From Arsenophonus sp052401645 (lineage in GTDB: Bacteria; Pseudomonadota; Gammaproteobacteria; Enterobacterales; Enterobacteriaceae), in contig CP198939.1 in NCBI GenBank assembly GCA_052401645.1, forward strand, positions 868,001 through 932,000: DNA of 64,000 bases. Direction: 5' to 3'. Position 1 is the stretch's first letter. Each line of letters opens with the position of its first letter. Under the pieces are notes generated by a model, which was not told the DNA's origin, searched no databases, and was given only the letters and a program-made list of their open reading frames with translations. Position numbers and translations under genes: made by a program. Positions 1-13,030 of the stretch are shown here, one piece after another.

Positions 1-3000
1 AAGAAAATTCATATTTAAAAAATATTAATAGTATAATTTTAAAAATTACTATATAAATATTTATATTTTAATAATTGCTTATATTTCTAATTTCAGTATA
101 AATAACGATTTATAAAGTTAGTTCTTAAATAAATATAGTATTATTGATAGATAGAAAATCTACATATAGTATTTATGAAATAGCATCTTGAATATATAAA
201 ACTTTTAATAAAAAAGAATAACATTAATAATTTATTCGATTCTAATTAATTTAATAATTATTGTTAAGAAAAAAAAGATTATTTGATCATATATTATTTT
301 TTCTTTATGAAGTCATAAAATATAATTATTATTTATTTGATTTATTCTTTTTTTTTAAAAAAATATATATTTTGTCAAAGTTAACTAATTTTTAAAGTTT
401 AATTATTTTTTATATAAAATTTAACTATATTATTTTATTATAATCAATTATTGGATAGATAAAATTTATTAATTAGTTAGTTTTAACTGATTTTTATATT
501 TCTATTTTATTTTAATCATTAATAATTTATTTTAAAATTTACGAATATTATTATTTTAATAATTTTATTATTATCCTTCTTATATCTATAAAAATAGAAT
601 AATTATTAGTTTATTTTAACTTTTATTAAATAATTTAAATTCTAATTTTACTAAAATAAATTTTATTTATATTTCAAAAAATATAATAATTATCAAAAAT
701 AAAAATGTAAATTATATTAAATTAAATAATGATTATATATTAATAATTTTAAATTTATTAATTATTTATAATATTAATATTATTTTAAGATATTTATCTT
801 TTATCTTTTGATAAATAATTAAAATTTTTTTATATATATTATAAAAGAATAAATAATATTATATTAAATTCATATATAATACACCATTAATATTATTAAG
901 TATAAAAATTATATATATAAATTTAATATCTTTTTATTGTTACTTAAATTTATTCATTAGATATTAAAATAAATAATGATTTTAGATTATCAATCAATTT
1001 AGATTAATAAAATAATAAATAAATTTAATAATATTTTATTAATATTATTAAATTATGAATTTTATTTAAATAAAATTTGGTGATTAAAATATATTTAAAT
1101 TTTTATTATTATAATTTCGTATATTATTATTCATTAAATACTATTTTTATTATCATTCATATTCTATATTTAATTGATTAAATGATTATTTAACTATAAT
1201 AATTATTATTTATTCATGTTTTAACTAAATCTATAAAAGAACTCTTATCAATTATATTTTATTTATTAAAAAATTTTTTCTATTATAATATTCATTTTTT
1301 AAAAGCTCTATTTCATTAATATAAAATAAAATACAATAATAAAAACTTGATTTATATATAATTATATTTTCTTTAAAATATTTTATTTTTAAAAAAAATT
1401 AATTTTAAAAGATCTAGTTTTATTATTGATATAATATAGATAAAATTATAAATAAAAATTTTAAATAGTAATAAAATTAATATTAATAAATAATATTTAT
1501 TATAAATATTTTTTAAATTTATATTGATCTTATTATTATGTTTTATATATAAAATATTTTATAAAAAATGTTAACTTTTTTAATTAATTTTAAAAAATAA
1601 AATTTTAAATATAAAAATTTATTTTATATCTATTATTTCTAATAAGTTATTTACTAAAAAATTCAATTTTTATAAAAAATTTAAAATATTTTATATAGAT
1701 AATATTTTAAATAAATAATTATTGATAATATCATATTTAGCTTATGTATTTTATGTAATTAATAAATATATTTTCTTATAATTTTGATAATCATTATTAC
1801 AATTAAGTATATTTATATTTGAATATTCTTTTAATTAAAAAATATTTAATATTTTAAGAAATACTTTTTTATATGTAAAATTAAATAAAATTTATTTTTT
1901 ATAATAAAATAAATTTTATTTAAAAATTTGATAATGATTGAATTCCTTATGATATTGATTAAAGTAAATAATTGATAATAAGATATAGATATAATTGTAT
2001 AAAAATTATTTTTATTTTAATATTTATTAATTAGATAATTATTTTTTCATTTAAGTTAAAAATTAATTTTAATTATTTTAATTTTATTTACTATTAAATA
2101 ATATTATATTAATGTTAAAAATAAATAGAAAAATAAATTTTTATAAATTAAAGAAATTAAATTTATTTAAATGATATATCAAATTTTAATGAAAAAATAA
2201 AATATTCTAATAAAACATATACTAATATATATAAAAATATGATTAAGTATTACAACAAAGTAATATATTTAATACTTATTGTTAAAGTAACAATCATATC
2301 ATTTCTGCATTAATAAGATATTAACAGAATCCAAATTATTTTTTTTAATAATCAAATTATTATATATAATATAGTATTATTAATATAATTTATAAAAAAT
2401 CTAATTTTGTTTTATTTATAAATAAGTATTTTATAATTAAAATATTTGATTAGATTTAAATATTTTAATTAAAATATTATTTTATCAAAAACAATCTAAT
2501 AAATATTAATATTAAAAATATTTTTTTTAACTTATATAAAATAATTTTAAAGAACATAAATATTATTGATATGATATTTCTAATAAATTATTTAATTTAA
2601 ATTATTATCAAATTAATTAAAATTGATGAAAATCAAAATGCTTATATAAAAATTTATAATATATAATATTTATTAGTAGTTAATGAATAAATTAAGGTAT
2701 ATTATTAATTTTATACACTTAATGCAATTAAATTTTTTTTATCAAAATAATATTAATTAAATAAAAAATTATTTAACATTAAATTGAATTTAATTAAAAT
2801 TTTTAGTAAATTAATTATTGTATAATATAAATCTAAATAATTAAAATTAATCAATTTAAAGTATAGATACTAATATTAAATATCATTTAATTTTAAAAAT
2901 ATATTTTTTATTTTTAATAAACAATTATCAAACCATATTAACATATAATGTATTAAACCATTTTAAAAAATATTTTAATATTTTATAAATATAAATTATT

Positions 3001-3763
3001 ATTTAATTATTTATTTATAATAAATTTATTAAAAATATATTTTACTGATATTTATATGTAAAAATTTTTTTTGAAAAATTTTTAAAATTATTAATAATAT
3101 TAATTATAATAAATTGTTTATATATGAACATATATAAATTTTATTAAAAAGATATATTTTAAAAAACAATTATTTTTAATTTATTTTATATTTTTATTAA
3201 TAATATATATAAATTATTATTATGATTTATAATCAAGATAATTATAAATAAAAAATGATTTTTATATTAAAATATATTATTAAAATAACTAATTCTTAAT
3301 TGTAGTAAAGATGATTTTATAAAATAGATTTATTATCTTAATTATTATCAAATAATTTTAATAAATATAATTTTTATCCTAAATATATATTCTAATTATA
3401 ATATCTTTTATTTTAATTTATTGTAAATAGAATAATAAAATATTAACGATTAATTATTTAATATATATATTAATATTAATTTTATATATCAAAAAAGTTT
3501 TAATTTATAAATACTTTTTATTTTGATAATTTTAATAATTATATATATTAGATGCTTATTAATATTTATCATTTAATATTAATTAATTTTTATTAAGATT
3601 TTATTTTTTATTAATTTTAATAAAATATTTTATTATAAATTATCTCATTTTTCTTATTTATTACTAATTTATTTTAGTATTAGTCGTATTAAATAATTAT
3701 TATTACTATAATATGATTTATAATATTTTTTAAAAAAATTTTTTTCTTATGTAAAATATATTT

Positions 3764-3803
3764 ATATACAAGATATATTATTATAATAATATATCTTGTA
3801 TAT
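3764..3803. repeat. 40-bp perfect palindrome
   Basis: The 40 bases read the same on both strands, centred between 3783 and 3784, with core arms ACAAGATATATTA and TAATATATCTTGT. A transcript could fold into a long A-U hairpin. There is no gene within about 8 kb, so a role as a gene terminator is unlikely. Confidence 0.8.
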
Positions 3804-5081
3804 TAAAAAATAGTGAATAAATTAGTAATTATTTAACATACATTTAAAATAATAAAATTTATCATTATATTTAAAAATAAATTATTTTTTAACAAAATTT
3901 CATACTAAAATTAACAATATATTTAAAATAATTAGCTTTTTATTTAATATAAAAATATCTAATTATAATATATTTAATATTAAATAAAATTAATGTTTTA
4001 ATTTTAAATAGTTAAAAAAAATTTTAAAAAATTTTTATTTTTTATAATATTAAGAATTTTATAATTATAAACTATAAATATAAATTACTTTACAATTCTT
4101 AAATATTTAAAAATAATATCTTTATTATATATATAATATATAAAATAAAGAATATATTATTTTAAAATATAGATAATAATAAAATTAAATATAATAAAAC
4201 TTTTTTATATAAATAAAAAATAAATTTAATTTAAATTTTAAAAATATAATAATTAATATATATTTATTTTAATAAATTATTAGTAATAAAGTAAATCAAA
4301 TAATTTTATTAATTTAAAATAAGAGAAATTAATATCTTTCAGAATCATTTGAAGTAGTTTTATTTTAAACTATAAATAAAATAAATAAAATTTTTTTTTA
4401 CTAAATAATTTTTAAAAAAAATAATCATTTATAAAAAATAAAAATAATTTAAGAAATAATAATTTTATTAAATATATTGCTAATATTAAAATTAATAAGA
4501 TTTTAATAAAAAATTACTAACAAAAAATTAGTAGTTCAATAATATTGATTTATAAAATCATTTTGATATTTTAATTAATCAATAATTAAAAACTATATAT
4601 TATAATTAATTATTAACCAATTTTAAAATAAAATATATAATTTAAATATTTATTATATTTGAAAAAATATTAATAAATGAGAATACATAAATAAAGAATC
4701 TAATAAATTAATTAAACAAAAGATTTTTTTATAATATAATTAAAGAAATAAATTTCTATAACTATTATATAATATTTATTAATAATAAAAATTATTTTTT
4801 ATGAAAATTATAATTTATATAATTTGATATACATTGAAATGAGATAATATCATAATTAAAATTATTTAAATAAATGAAATAAAATATCTATATTTTGCAA
4901 ATAAAATAATATTATAAAACATGTATAATAAATTATATTATTTTATGATTTTAAAATAATATAGTTTTTATAACTAAATATTAAATCATTATGATTTATA
5001 TTACTTAAACATAAAAGCATAAATATATAAATTAAATAATAAATTAAATGATTAATTATTAATCATATTGTTATAAACAAT

Positions 5082-5124
5082 AAATTAATCTAATTTAGAT
5101 TTAAAATCTAAATTAGATTAATTT
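5082..5124. repeat. Inverted repeat, 19-bp perfect stem
   Basis: Left arm 5082-5100 and right arm 5106-5124 are exact reverse complements around a 5-base loop (TTAAA). A short T-run follows on the plus strand, so the shape resembles a factor-independent terminator made almost only of A-T pairs. No plus-strand gene precedes it, so it may be the leftover of a lost gene or a by-product of A+T-biased mutation. Confidence 0.75.
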
Positions 5125-8100
5125 TTTGTAAAATAATTTTACTATTTTACATTAAAAATTAAATTTAATATCTATTATAATAATATTTATTATTTAATTA
5201 ATTATTAATTTTTTTAATAATAAAATTATTTAATTTTGTTTTTATTATTTTATAAATGAATTATATTTTATAAATAAATTTTATTTTTAATAAAATATCT
5301 GAAAATATTTAATTATTTTTTATAAAATAGATTTATAAAATTAATAATATTAATAATGAATATTAATTAAAAAGATTTTATTATAGTATTTTTATTAAAT
5401 TATAATAATGACATATTAAGAATATAATAATAAACTTTTTATCTATTTTTAAAAATAGCATTGATAATAAATATAATTATCAAAAAGTAAATATTTTAAA
5501 TAAATATAAATATATACTATGAAATTATATTCATAAGTAAATCATTAATTTATGTTAAAAACAAAATAAATTATATTTATTAATGTTAATAGTAATCATC
5601 AATAATTAATGATATAGATATGTTATAATTTTAATATTATCCAACTGATTATTAATCATAGATAACGATCTAAATTTATTATAAAATTAGATACTTTTAA
5701 TAAATAATAATATATTTCTTTTTTGATATTCAAGATTCATAAATTATAATAGAAAATTGATTTTAAAATATAAAATATTCAATTTAACTAAATTACTTTA
5801 TATTAATAACTATTATAAAAATAATAAATTTGATAATAAATTATTTAGATTATATAAAATATATAAATCATTTTTGATAAAATATTAATAAAACTTATTT
5901 TTTTTTAAAATTGATTATTTAATATTATATATCTTTTATATAATAAGATAATTTATTTACAATTAATAAAAAGAATTTTATAAATTAAAGTGAAACCTAT
6001 TCTTCATGATTGAATGATATTCATAAAATATTTGTTTAAAGTTTTTTTTATAAAATATTTTACTATTAAATAGATAGTTTAATAATATTTTATTAAATTA
6101 ATAAAATATTATTTTTAATTAAATAATTATTTGTTATATTTATAATTTTTATATTTAATTTAATTTAGATATTATTTAAATATTTCAATATATTTTAAAT
6201 ATTAATGTAAGTTTTAATAAACTTTTATTATTATTCTTTAAATTTAAAAATATCATAAAATATTATCGAATAAACAAATTATTGATATATTAAATAATTT
6301 ATGATTAATTATAATTCAGTAATATATTAAATATATATTTTACTATTTAAAAAAATAAACCGTTCACTCTTTATGATAATTTAATTAAAAGTATCAAGTA
6401 TAGGATAGAAATATTTATAAAATTGATAATTTAATATCTATTAATAATAATTAAAATATATACGTGAGTTTAACTAAGAGTTAATAATTTTTTATTTAAT
6501 TTTTATAAAACTACAATTAATAAAATATTAAAAATAATCATGATTTTTTATATTATTTATAATAGTTAAGATAAATTATCAAGTTAATTAATAATTACAT
6601 AAAAATAAGTTATAGTTATATTTTAAATAAGAATTATTCCTATTATATTACTGAATAAATGCTATATATATTATAAGAATAATTTAATATAAATAAAATT
6701 GTAAAATATTATTAATTATCATGCTAAAATAATTTATATTTCTATGGTTAAATACTAATAAATTCATCTTATTAAAATTAATAATATTAACTACCTAATA
6801 AGAATAAAAATATTTCTAATATTAAATTTTTGTTTTTCTATCATTTTAAATTAATTAATTTAATAAATTATTATAGAGATGAAACAGATTTTATTTTTTA
6901 CTATTTTAATAATATAAAAATCAAGTTTTTTTGTTTAGTTAATAAAAATTATAAGTAATATACTTATTCATATAAAATTGTTTTTATTTATATTTATCTT
7001 ATAAAATTAAATATATATAACGATATATAATTAAATTAACTTAATTTATTTGATACATATATTGTATATTGTATATTTAATTTAAATTAATTTAATGCAT
7101 AAATTATTATTATAAGTTTTTACAAATTTTTATTTTCAATAACTTTATAAATTACCTTATTTCACTTAAATAGATAATCATGTATATAAATTATATAGAA
7201 CTAAATATGCATATTCAGATTATTGATATGATTTATGGTTTTAATTTTTAATGTTAGTAAAAATACTATTTTAATTTATGTATTTTATAAAAAAATTATT
7301 TTTATATATTTAATTTAAAATATTTATAAAATTAACAAATAAATTCATAAAATAGAAAAATTTCTTGATGTTGAGTTTTAAAATTACCAAAATTATTTAT
7401 AAAGTTGTTATTATATATAATTATTAACTAATTTCTATTATTAAATTATTTACAGGTAAAAATATATAACTAATTATATTTAAATTAAATTTAATACTAT
7501 ATATTTATAGTGAGTGATATTAATTATTTTTAGAGTTAATATTAATTAATTGCTTTATTTTGGCTATTTTAATAATATTGTATTTAAGATATTTAATTTT
7601 TGATAATTTTAATCTTAGAGTAATTGATTTTATTAAAAAATAGATATTTACACATATATTTAATTTTAAAATAAAAATAATCAATAATATTAATAAAATA
7701 TATTATATATATAATATTAAACTCAATATATAGAGTTAATTTTTTGATAAATTATTTTATTTAAAATAATATTTAATGAAAATGATATACTTAAATTTTA
7801 ATATTAAAATAATATAAATACTAAAAATAAAACTTTATCATTATAGTGTATATTTATAATTTTGATAATAAAAAATCATTTTTAAAATTAAATAATTAAA
7901 AAATTGTTTTTTAACATAAAATAATGTATAAAAATCATAAATTAAAAATATCTTTGTTATTAATTATAGAATACTCTATTTTTTTGAGAAATTAAATTGA
8001 TTACTAATTATACTAATTCATTGATCTATAATTTTATATTAATACTTTTTATTCTATTTTTACAAATAAATTAAATACTAAGAAAAACATATTAATAATA

Positions 8101-8699
8101 ATAAGTTTATAAAAATATTAAGATATAAAAACTTTAATTTTTAAAATAAAATCGATATATCAATTATTGATCATTAAATGAATTTAATTATTTATATAAT
8201 AGAATAAAATTTATATTTATATATTTTTTCTTTGATGAAGTTAAAGATATCTTATAACATTAAATATTATAAAGTAATAAAAATCAAATATTAGCAAATA
8301 TTTTTTATTAAAATATATTCACTTTTAATATAACAGTAAAGTTTATATCAATTTTAAAATTTATTAAATTTTAATAAAATTCATTTATCTTATGTATAAT
8401 TATAAACTTTTTAAGATTATATAGTAAAATAAATAAGTATAAAAATTATATAGATAAATTGTCATTATTATTTATAAAATTTTTTTATCAAAATAAGTGA
8501 AAAAAATTTAGTTAGATTAATAATTATAAAATAACTAAAATATTATAAATACAATAATTTTAATTTGTTTTATTTAAAGATATATAATATATATTTTTTA
8601 ACTAGTAAATATTATATATAATATATATAACTTTGAATCATAGTTTTAAAAAATAATGGCTTATTAAGATAATAATAAGAATATGATTTATATATAGAT

Positions 8700-8736
8700 T
8701 TTTTATTCTATTTAATTATATTAAATAGAATAAAAA
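8700..8736. repeat. Inverted repeat, about 17-bp stem
   Basis: The arms 8700-8716 and 8720-8736 are reverse complements with a 3-base loop; the left arm begins TTTTTATTCTATTTAA. The structure sits in gene-free DNA. It has T-runs on one flank and A-runs on the other. Confidence 0.7.
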
Positions 8737-8847
8737 GTAATAAGGTTCATAAAGTCTCTCTTCAAAAACTACATAAACTAAATACTTAAAAAAAGATCAT
8801 GTTTAGAAAGTTTTTGTTATTTAAATAATTTTATTAATATTTTAAAC

Positions 8848-8876
8848 ATTAAGTATTTATTATATAAATACTTAAT
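8848..8876. repeat. Inverted repeat, 12-bp perfect stem
   Basis: ATTAAGTATTTA (8848-8859) and TAAATACTTAAT (8865-8876) flank a 5-base loop. It lies about 110 bp from the hairpin at 8700-8736. No gene is nearby. Confidence 0.7.
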
Positions 8877-11674
8877 AAAGAAATTTTTTATATTTTAGCA
8901 TAATACTTAGATAGTAATAAGTATTATATAGATATATTTTAAAATATTAAATTTTAATTTAATTCATTAAATTTTAAAATTAATACTATTTTTATTATTT
9001 CAATTAATATTTTATTTAAAATTATCTAAAATTAATTAGATATATAGATGTAATATAGAAATATAATACTTTTATTAATTAGTATCATTATTAATGTATC
9101 TTTTTATTATTATAAATATAAAATAAAGATAACTATTAATGATTTTGTTCAACTTGTAAGATATAAACATATTAAAATAATTAACAATATATTTATTTAT
9201 CTTTAGATTTTTATTATTTTAAGAATTAATATATTACTTTAATATAATTTTAAATAATTTAAGTTTTAAAATTTCAATAACAAAATATTTATTTCAAATA
9301 TTTTTATAAAATACTATTTTATTTTCATAATCTCTTTAATTAATTAAAATTATATTAATTAATATAGATCAATAAATAATTTTTTTATTATTTATTAATT
9401 AGTTAATTAAATTATAAATATAATTAATTAATGAAATAACACTTATAATAATTTAAATAAATTTATATATTTATTTTTTTATTTATAATTGTATAATTGA
9501 GTATTTATTTTAAAAGTTTAAAACTATTAAATTTTAATAATAAAAAAATTAATATTTCGTCAGTTTTTTAAAATTTTTATTAGTATTTTTCTTTAAAAAT
9601 TATTATTAATATAATTTAATTAAAATTATTAAATATATAGTTATTAATATAGTATGATATTTATATATAGATTTATTTATTAAAATAAAAGTAATTAGCA
9701 TAAATTGTAATATTTATTTAACTAAGTTAGCTAGGTTAATTTTATGAAAATAACAAAATAATTATAGAAATATGAATAAGCTATATTATTGATTTAAATT
9801 TATATTTACAAAAAATAAAAATAACGAAATTTTATATTCATTTTAATGAAAAATATTTCAAGAAAAATAAAATAAATTAATAACAATTTTTATTTATAGT
9901 AATTTCTAAATTAGAAATTTTCTATACCTAATTTACAATTAATAATAATCGAATTTTATAAATAATTTAATTTATTCTTTACTTGTTTATCTATAAAACA
10001 AATATCTTAAATGATAAGAAAACAAATAATTATATATGAAAAATAAATAACTAATTATATATAATTTATATATTTATTTGCGTTTTTTCAAAAAAAATAT
10101 ATTAGTATTATATTACAACTATATTGGTAGTTTAAATTTATTATCGTTGATTAGTTTTAAATTGTAATATATATATTTATTTGTCAGTAACTTTATAAAT
10201 CTTTTTAATAAAATTAAAAGTTGTTATGTATTTAATATAATGATTATAAACAAATATTTTTTTGTGAATCATTTTAAACTTATTAAAACTAAAAATTTTA
10301 CTATCTTTTAAAATTTGTATAATTTAAATGCTAACAAATAATCTTTATTAAGTAAATCTACCTATAAATATTTATCTATTATTAAATTAACTAATTTAAA
10401 TGCATATAAATTTATAAAATTTATTAAAATTATCAATTTTAATTAAAATAGAATGAACTTTAAGAATATAAATAATTTAAATATTTTTTAAATATTATTC
10501 ATTAAAATTAATATAGTAATAATTAATCTTTTACTATTATAAAATCTTCTATGAAACTGTATTAATTATAAATTAACTTCTAATTAGACTTAAAATAAAT
10601 TATTATCTTTTAATCCTCGAATGACATCTGAGTTATATGATTATTCCTAGTTAAGAATCCTTAATTTAATAAGATGTTATTATTCATTTAAAGTCTTTTA
10701 TAATATTATTTATTTGAATAAAGATTATGACTATTATGTTTAATATCAAAGTAATTTAATAAATGTATATTGATAATCATATTATTCTTAACTATTTATT
10801 TAATTAATATTATTTAATTAAAATATTTTGATATTTGCTAATATTTAATTTTAAATTAAAGATAATATGAAATAATATTTAATTATCTATTTAAATAAAT
10901 AAGTTTTGTTTATGTTCTAAAATTTTTTTTACCTTTATATTTTTGTTTATCTAAGAAATTATTAGATTAATATTTAATAAATAAAATATTTTTATAAAAA
11001 AAACTTTAATTAAATTTAGTTTTAAATATAATTAATTTATTTATTCTATAAATAAATTTAGAATATAATATTAATTAATTAAATTTTTATTAAAAGTATA
11101 TTATAATTGTAATCCAATAAAACAAAGTAAATTATTTTATTAATCAAATAAAATATATTAATAATATTATAATGTGAAGTACAGTAATATATAATCAGTT
11201 AATAATAGTAAATAAAAATTAAATTAATTTAAAATAGGTTTTTAAAACTATATTTATTTAATATTTTTAAAAAATAAAATTAAATTATCATTATTTTTTA
11301 CCTTCTTAATTTAAGAATGTTTTATTAAAAATAAAAGAAATTAAATAAAATAACATACTATAATAAATTATATGGTTAATATATAATATATTATAATATA
11401 TATAATATATATATTAGTGTTTTAAATTTAGTTATTTTATATAATGCATTTTATTTTTCGTGTTTATTTTTAATTTCTTAATTAGTTAATAAAATCTTAT
11501 TTTATTAACTTTATAGTTGTTCTAAATTTGACTTATTCTAAAGATCAATTATTTTTTTTGAAAATTTCAAAATCATTAAAGTTGATAGATAACAAATATT
11601 TATAAGAAAATATACTATTATATTATATATTTTATTTTTTTTTTGATTCATTTTGTTATTTAAATTTATTTTTT

Positions 11675-13030
11675 TTATGAATGATTTTCAGTATTTTTTT
11701 TAGTTAAATTACGAATTAATAATGCAAAATTAAGATTAACATTCTCAGGAATTTTAAGATAAACTTTATGACCATTACCTGGTGCAACTTGAATAGATAT
11801 TTTTTTTTTATCAAATAAACTAGTCAAAACAAATTGAATATTACCTATAGGAGTCATTAATTCTAAATTATCACCTATATAAAATTTATTTTTTACATTG
11901 ACTTCTGCAAGACCATCTTCATATTGATTTGTAAATTCACCAACAAATTGTTGACTACTAGAAATAGAATAGCCGTATTCATAGGTTTGATAAGTATCAT
12001 GCGTATGCCGACGTAAAAAACCTTCCGTGTAACCTCTATTAGCTAACCCTTCTAATGTTGTTAACAATCTGAAATCAAAAGGTTTACCATTTATGGCATC
12101 GTCAATAGCTTTACGATAAACTTGAGCAGTTCTAGCACAATAGTAGAAAGATTTTGTCCTCCCTTCGATTTTTAATGAATGAATGCCAATCTGAATTAAA
12201 CGTTCAACATATAGAACAGCGCGTAAATCTTTTGAATTCATAATATAAGTTCCATGTTCATCTTCAAAAGCGCTCATACATTCTCCAGTATGTTTTATTT
12301 CTTTAATTAAAAATAATTTATCAGTAGGTTGACCACTTCCTAATGTTGGATTAATATTTTTTATATTAATTGATTTATGATTATGAACAATATTACCTAT
12401 TTCATCTTCTTTTCCTTCCTGTATTTTATACTCCCAACGACAAGAATTGATACAAGCACCTTGATTAGAATCGCGCTTATTCATATAACCAGATAGTAAG
12501 CAACGACCAGAATAAGCCATACAAAGTGAGCCATGAATAAAAATTTCTAATTCAATATCAGGTACTTTATCACGAATTTCTGAAATTTCTTCAATAGATA
12601 GTTCACGAGATAAAATAATTCTACTCAATCCAACTTGTTTCCAAAACCTTACTGTTGCCCAGTTAACGGTATTTGCTTGTACGGAAAGATGAATATCAAT
12701 TGTTGGAAATCTTTCTCTTACTAACATAATCAAACCTGGATCAGACATAATTAAAGCATCTGGATTCATGTCAATTACTGGAGTAAGATCATGAATAAAC
12801 GTTTTTATTTTTGCATTATGTGGTACAATATTAATTACTACATAAAAATTTTTATCAATTTTATGTGCTTCTTTAATCCCTTTAAATAAATTCTCATGAT
12901 TGAATTCGTTGTTACGAACCCTGAGACTGTATCGAGGTGGTCCAGCATAAACAGCATCAGCACCATAGGCAAAAGCATAACGCATGTTTTTTATAGAACC
13001 TGCAGGAGAAAGTAATTCTGGTTTAAGCAT
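11675..13030 (-). CDS. trhP: tRNA hydroxylation protein TrhP (YegQ), peptidase U32 family
   Basis: 451 residues, aligning end to end with E. coli TrhP/YegQ (about 453 aa). The start MLKPELLSPAGSIKNMRYAF matches the family N terminus, so the start is secure although no strong ribosome site precedes it. TrhP and TrhO act in parallel in forming 5-hydroxyuridine at tRNA wobble position 34; the TrhP route depends on prephenate. The U32 core is intact, with the region around HGSLCMAYSGRC (167-177) and four clustered cysteines at 170, 177, 193 and 197 that could hold an Fe-S cluster, plus the conserved KIEGRTKSFYY stretch. Nothing is truncated. The gene stands alone with kilobases of empty DNA on both sides. 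Its codon use is A+T-rich but the protein is clearly under selection. TrhP as opposed to its U32 paralogues (RlhA, UbiU/V) is supported by length and near-identity to YegQ. Confidence 0.95.
   Translation of the reverse strand: MLKPELLSPAGSIKNMRYAFAYGADAVYAGPPRYSLRVRNNEFNHENLFKGIKEAHKIDKNFYVVINIVPHNAKIKTFIHDLTPVIDMNPDALIMSDPGLIMLVRERFPTIDIHLSVQANTVNWATVRFWKQVGLSRIILSRELSIEEISEIRDKVPDIELEIFIHGSLCMAYSGRCLLSGYMNKRDSNQGACINSCRWEYKIQEGKEDEIGNIVHNHKSINIKNINPTLGSGQPTDKLFLIKEIKHTGECMSAFEDEHGTYIMNSKDLRAVLYVERLIQIGIHSLKIEGRTKSFYYCARTAQVYRKAIDDAINGKPFDFRLLTTLEGLANRGYTEGFLRRHTHDTYQTYEYGYSISSSQQFVGEFTNQYEDGLAEVNVKNKFYIGDNLELMTPIGNIQFVLTSLFDKKKISIQVAPGNGHKVYLKIPENVNLNFALLIRNLTKKNTENHS

Larger units (their letters stand above)
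1..11674. other. Gene-free A+T-rich desert
   Basis: No open frame of convincing length or recognisable protein similarity is visible on either strand. The DNA is almost entirely A and T, with stops in all frames. The only structures I could mark are large inverted repeats, listed separately (near 3.78, 5.10, 8.72 and 8.86 kb). A slightly less A+T-rich patch near 10,560-10,690, downstream of trhP, may be a gene relic, but I could not match it. I saw no tRNA cloverleaf or rRNA segment. Confidence 0.7.
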
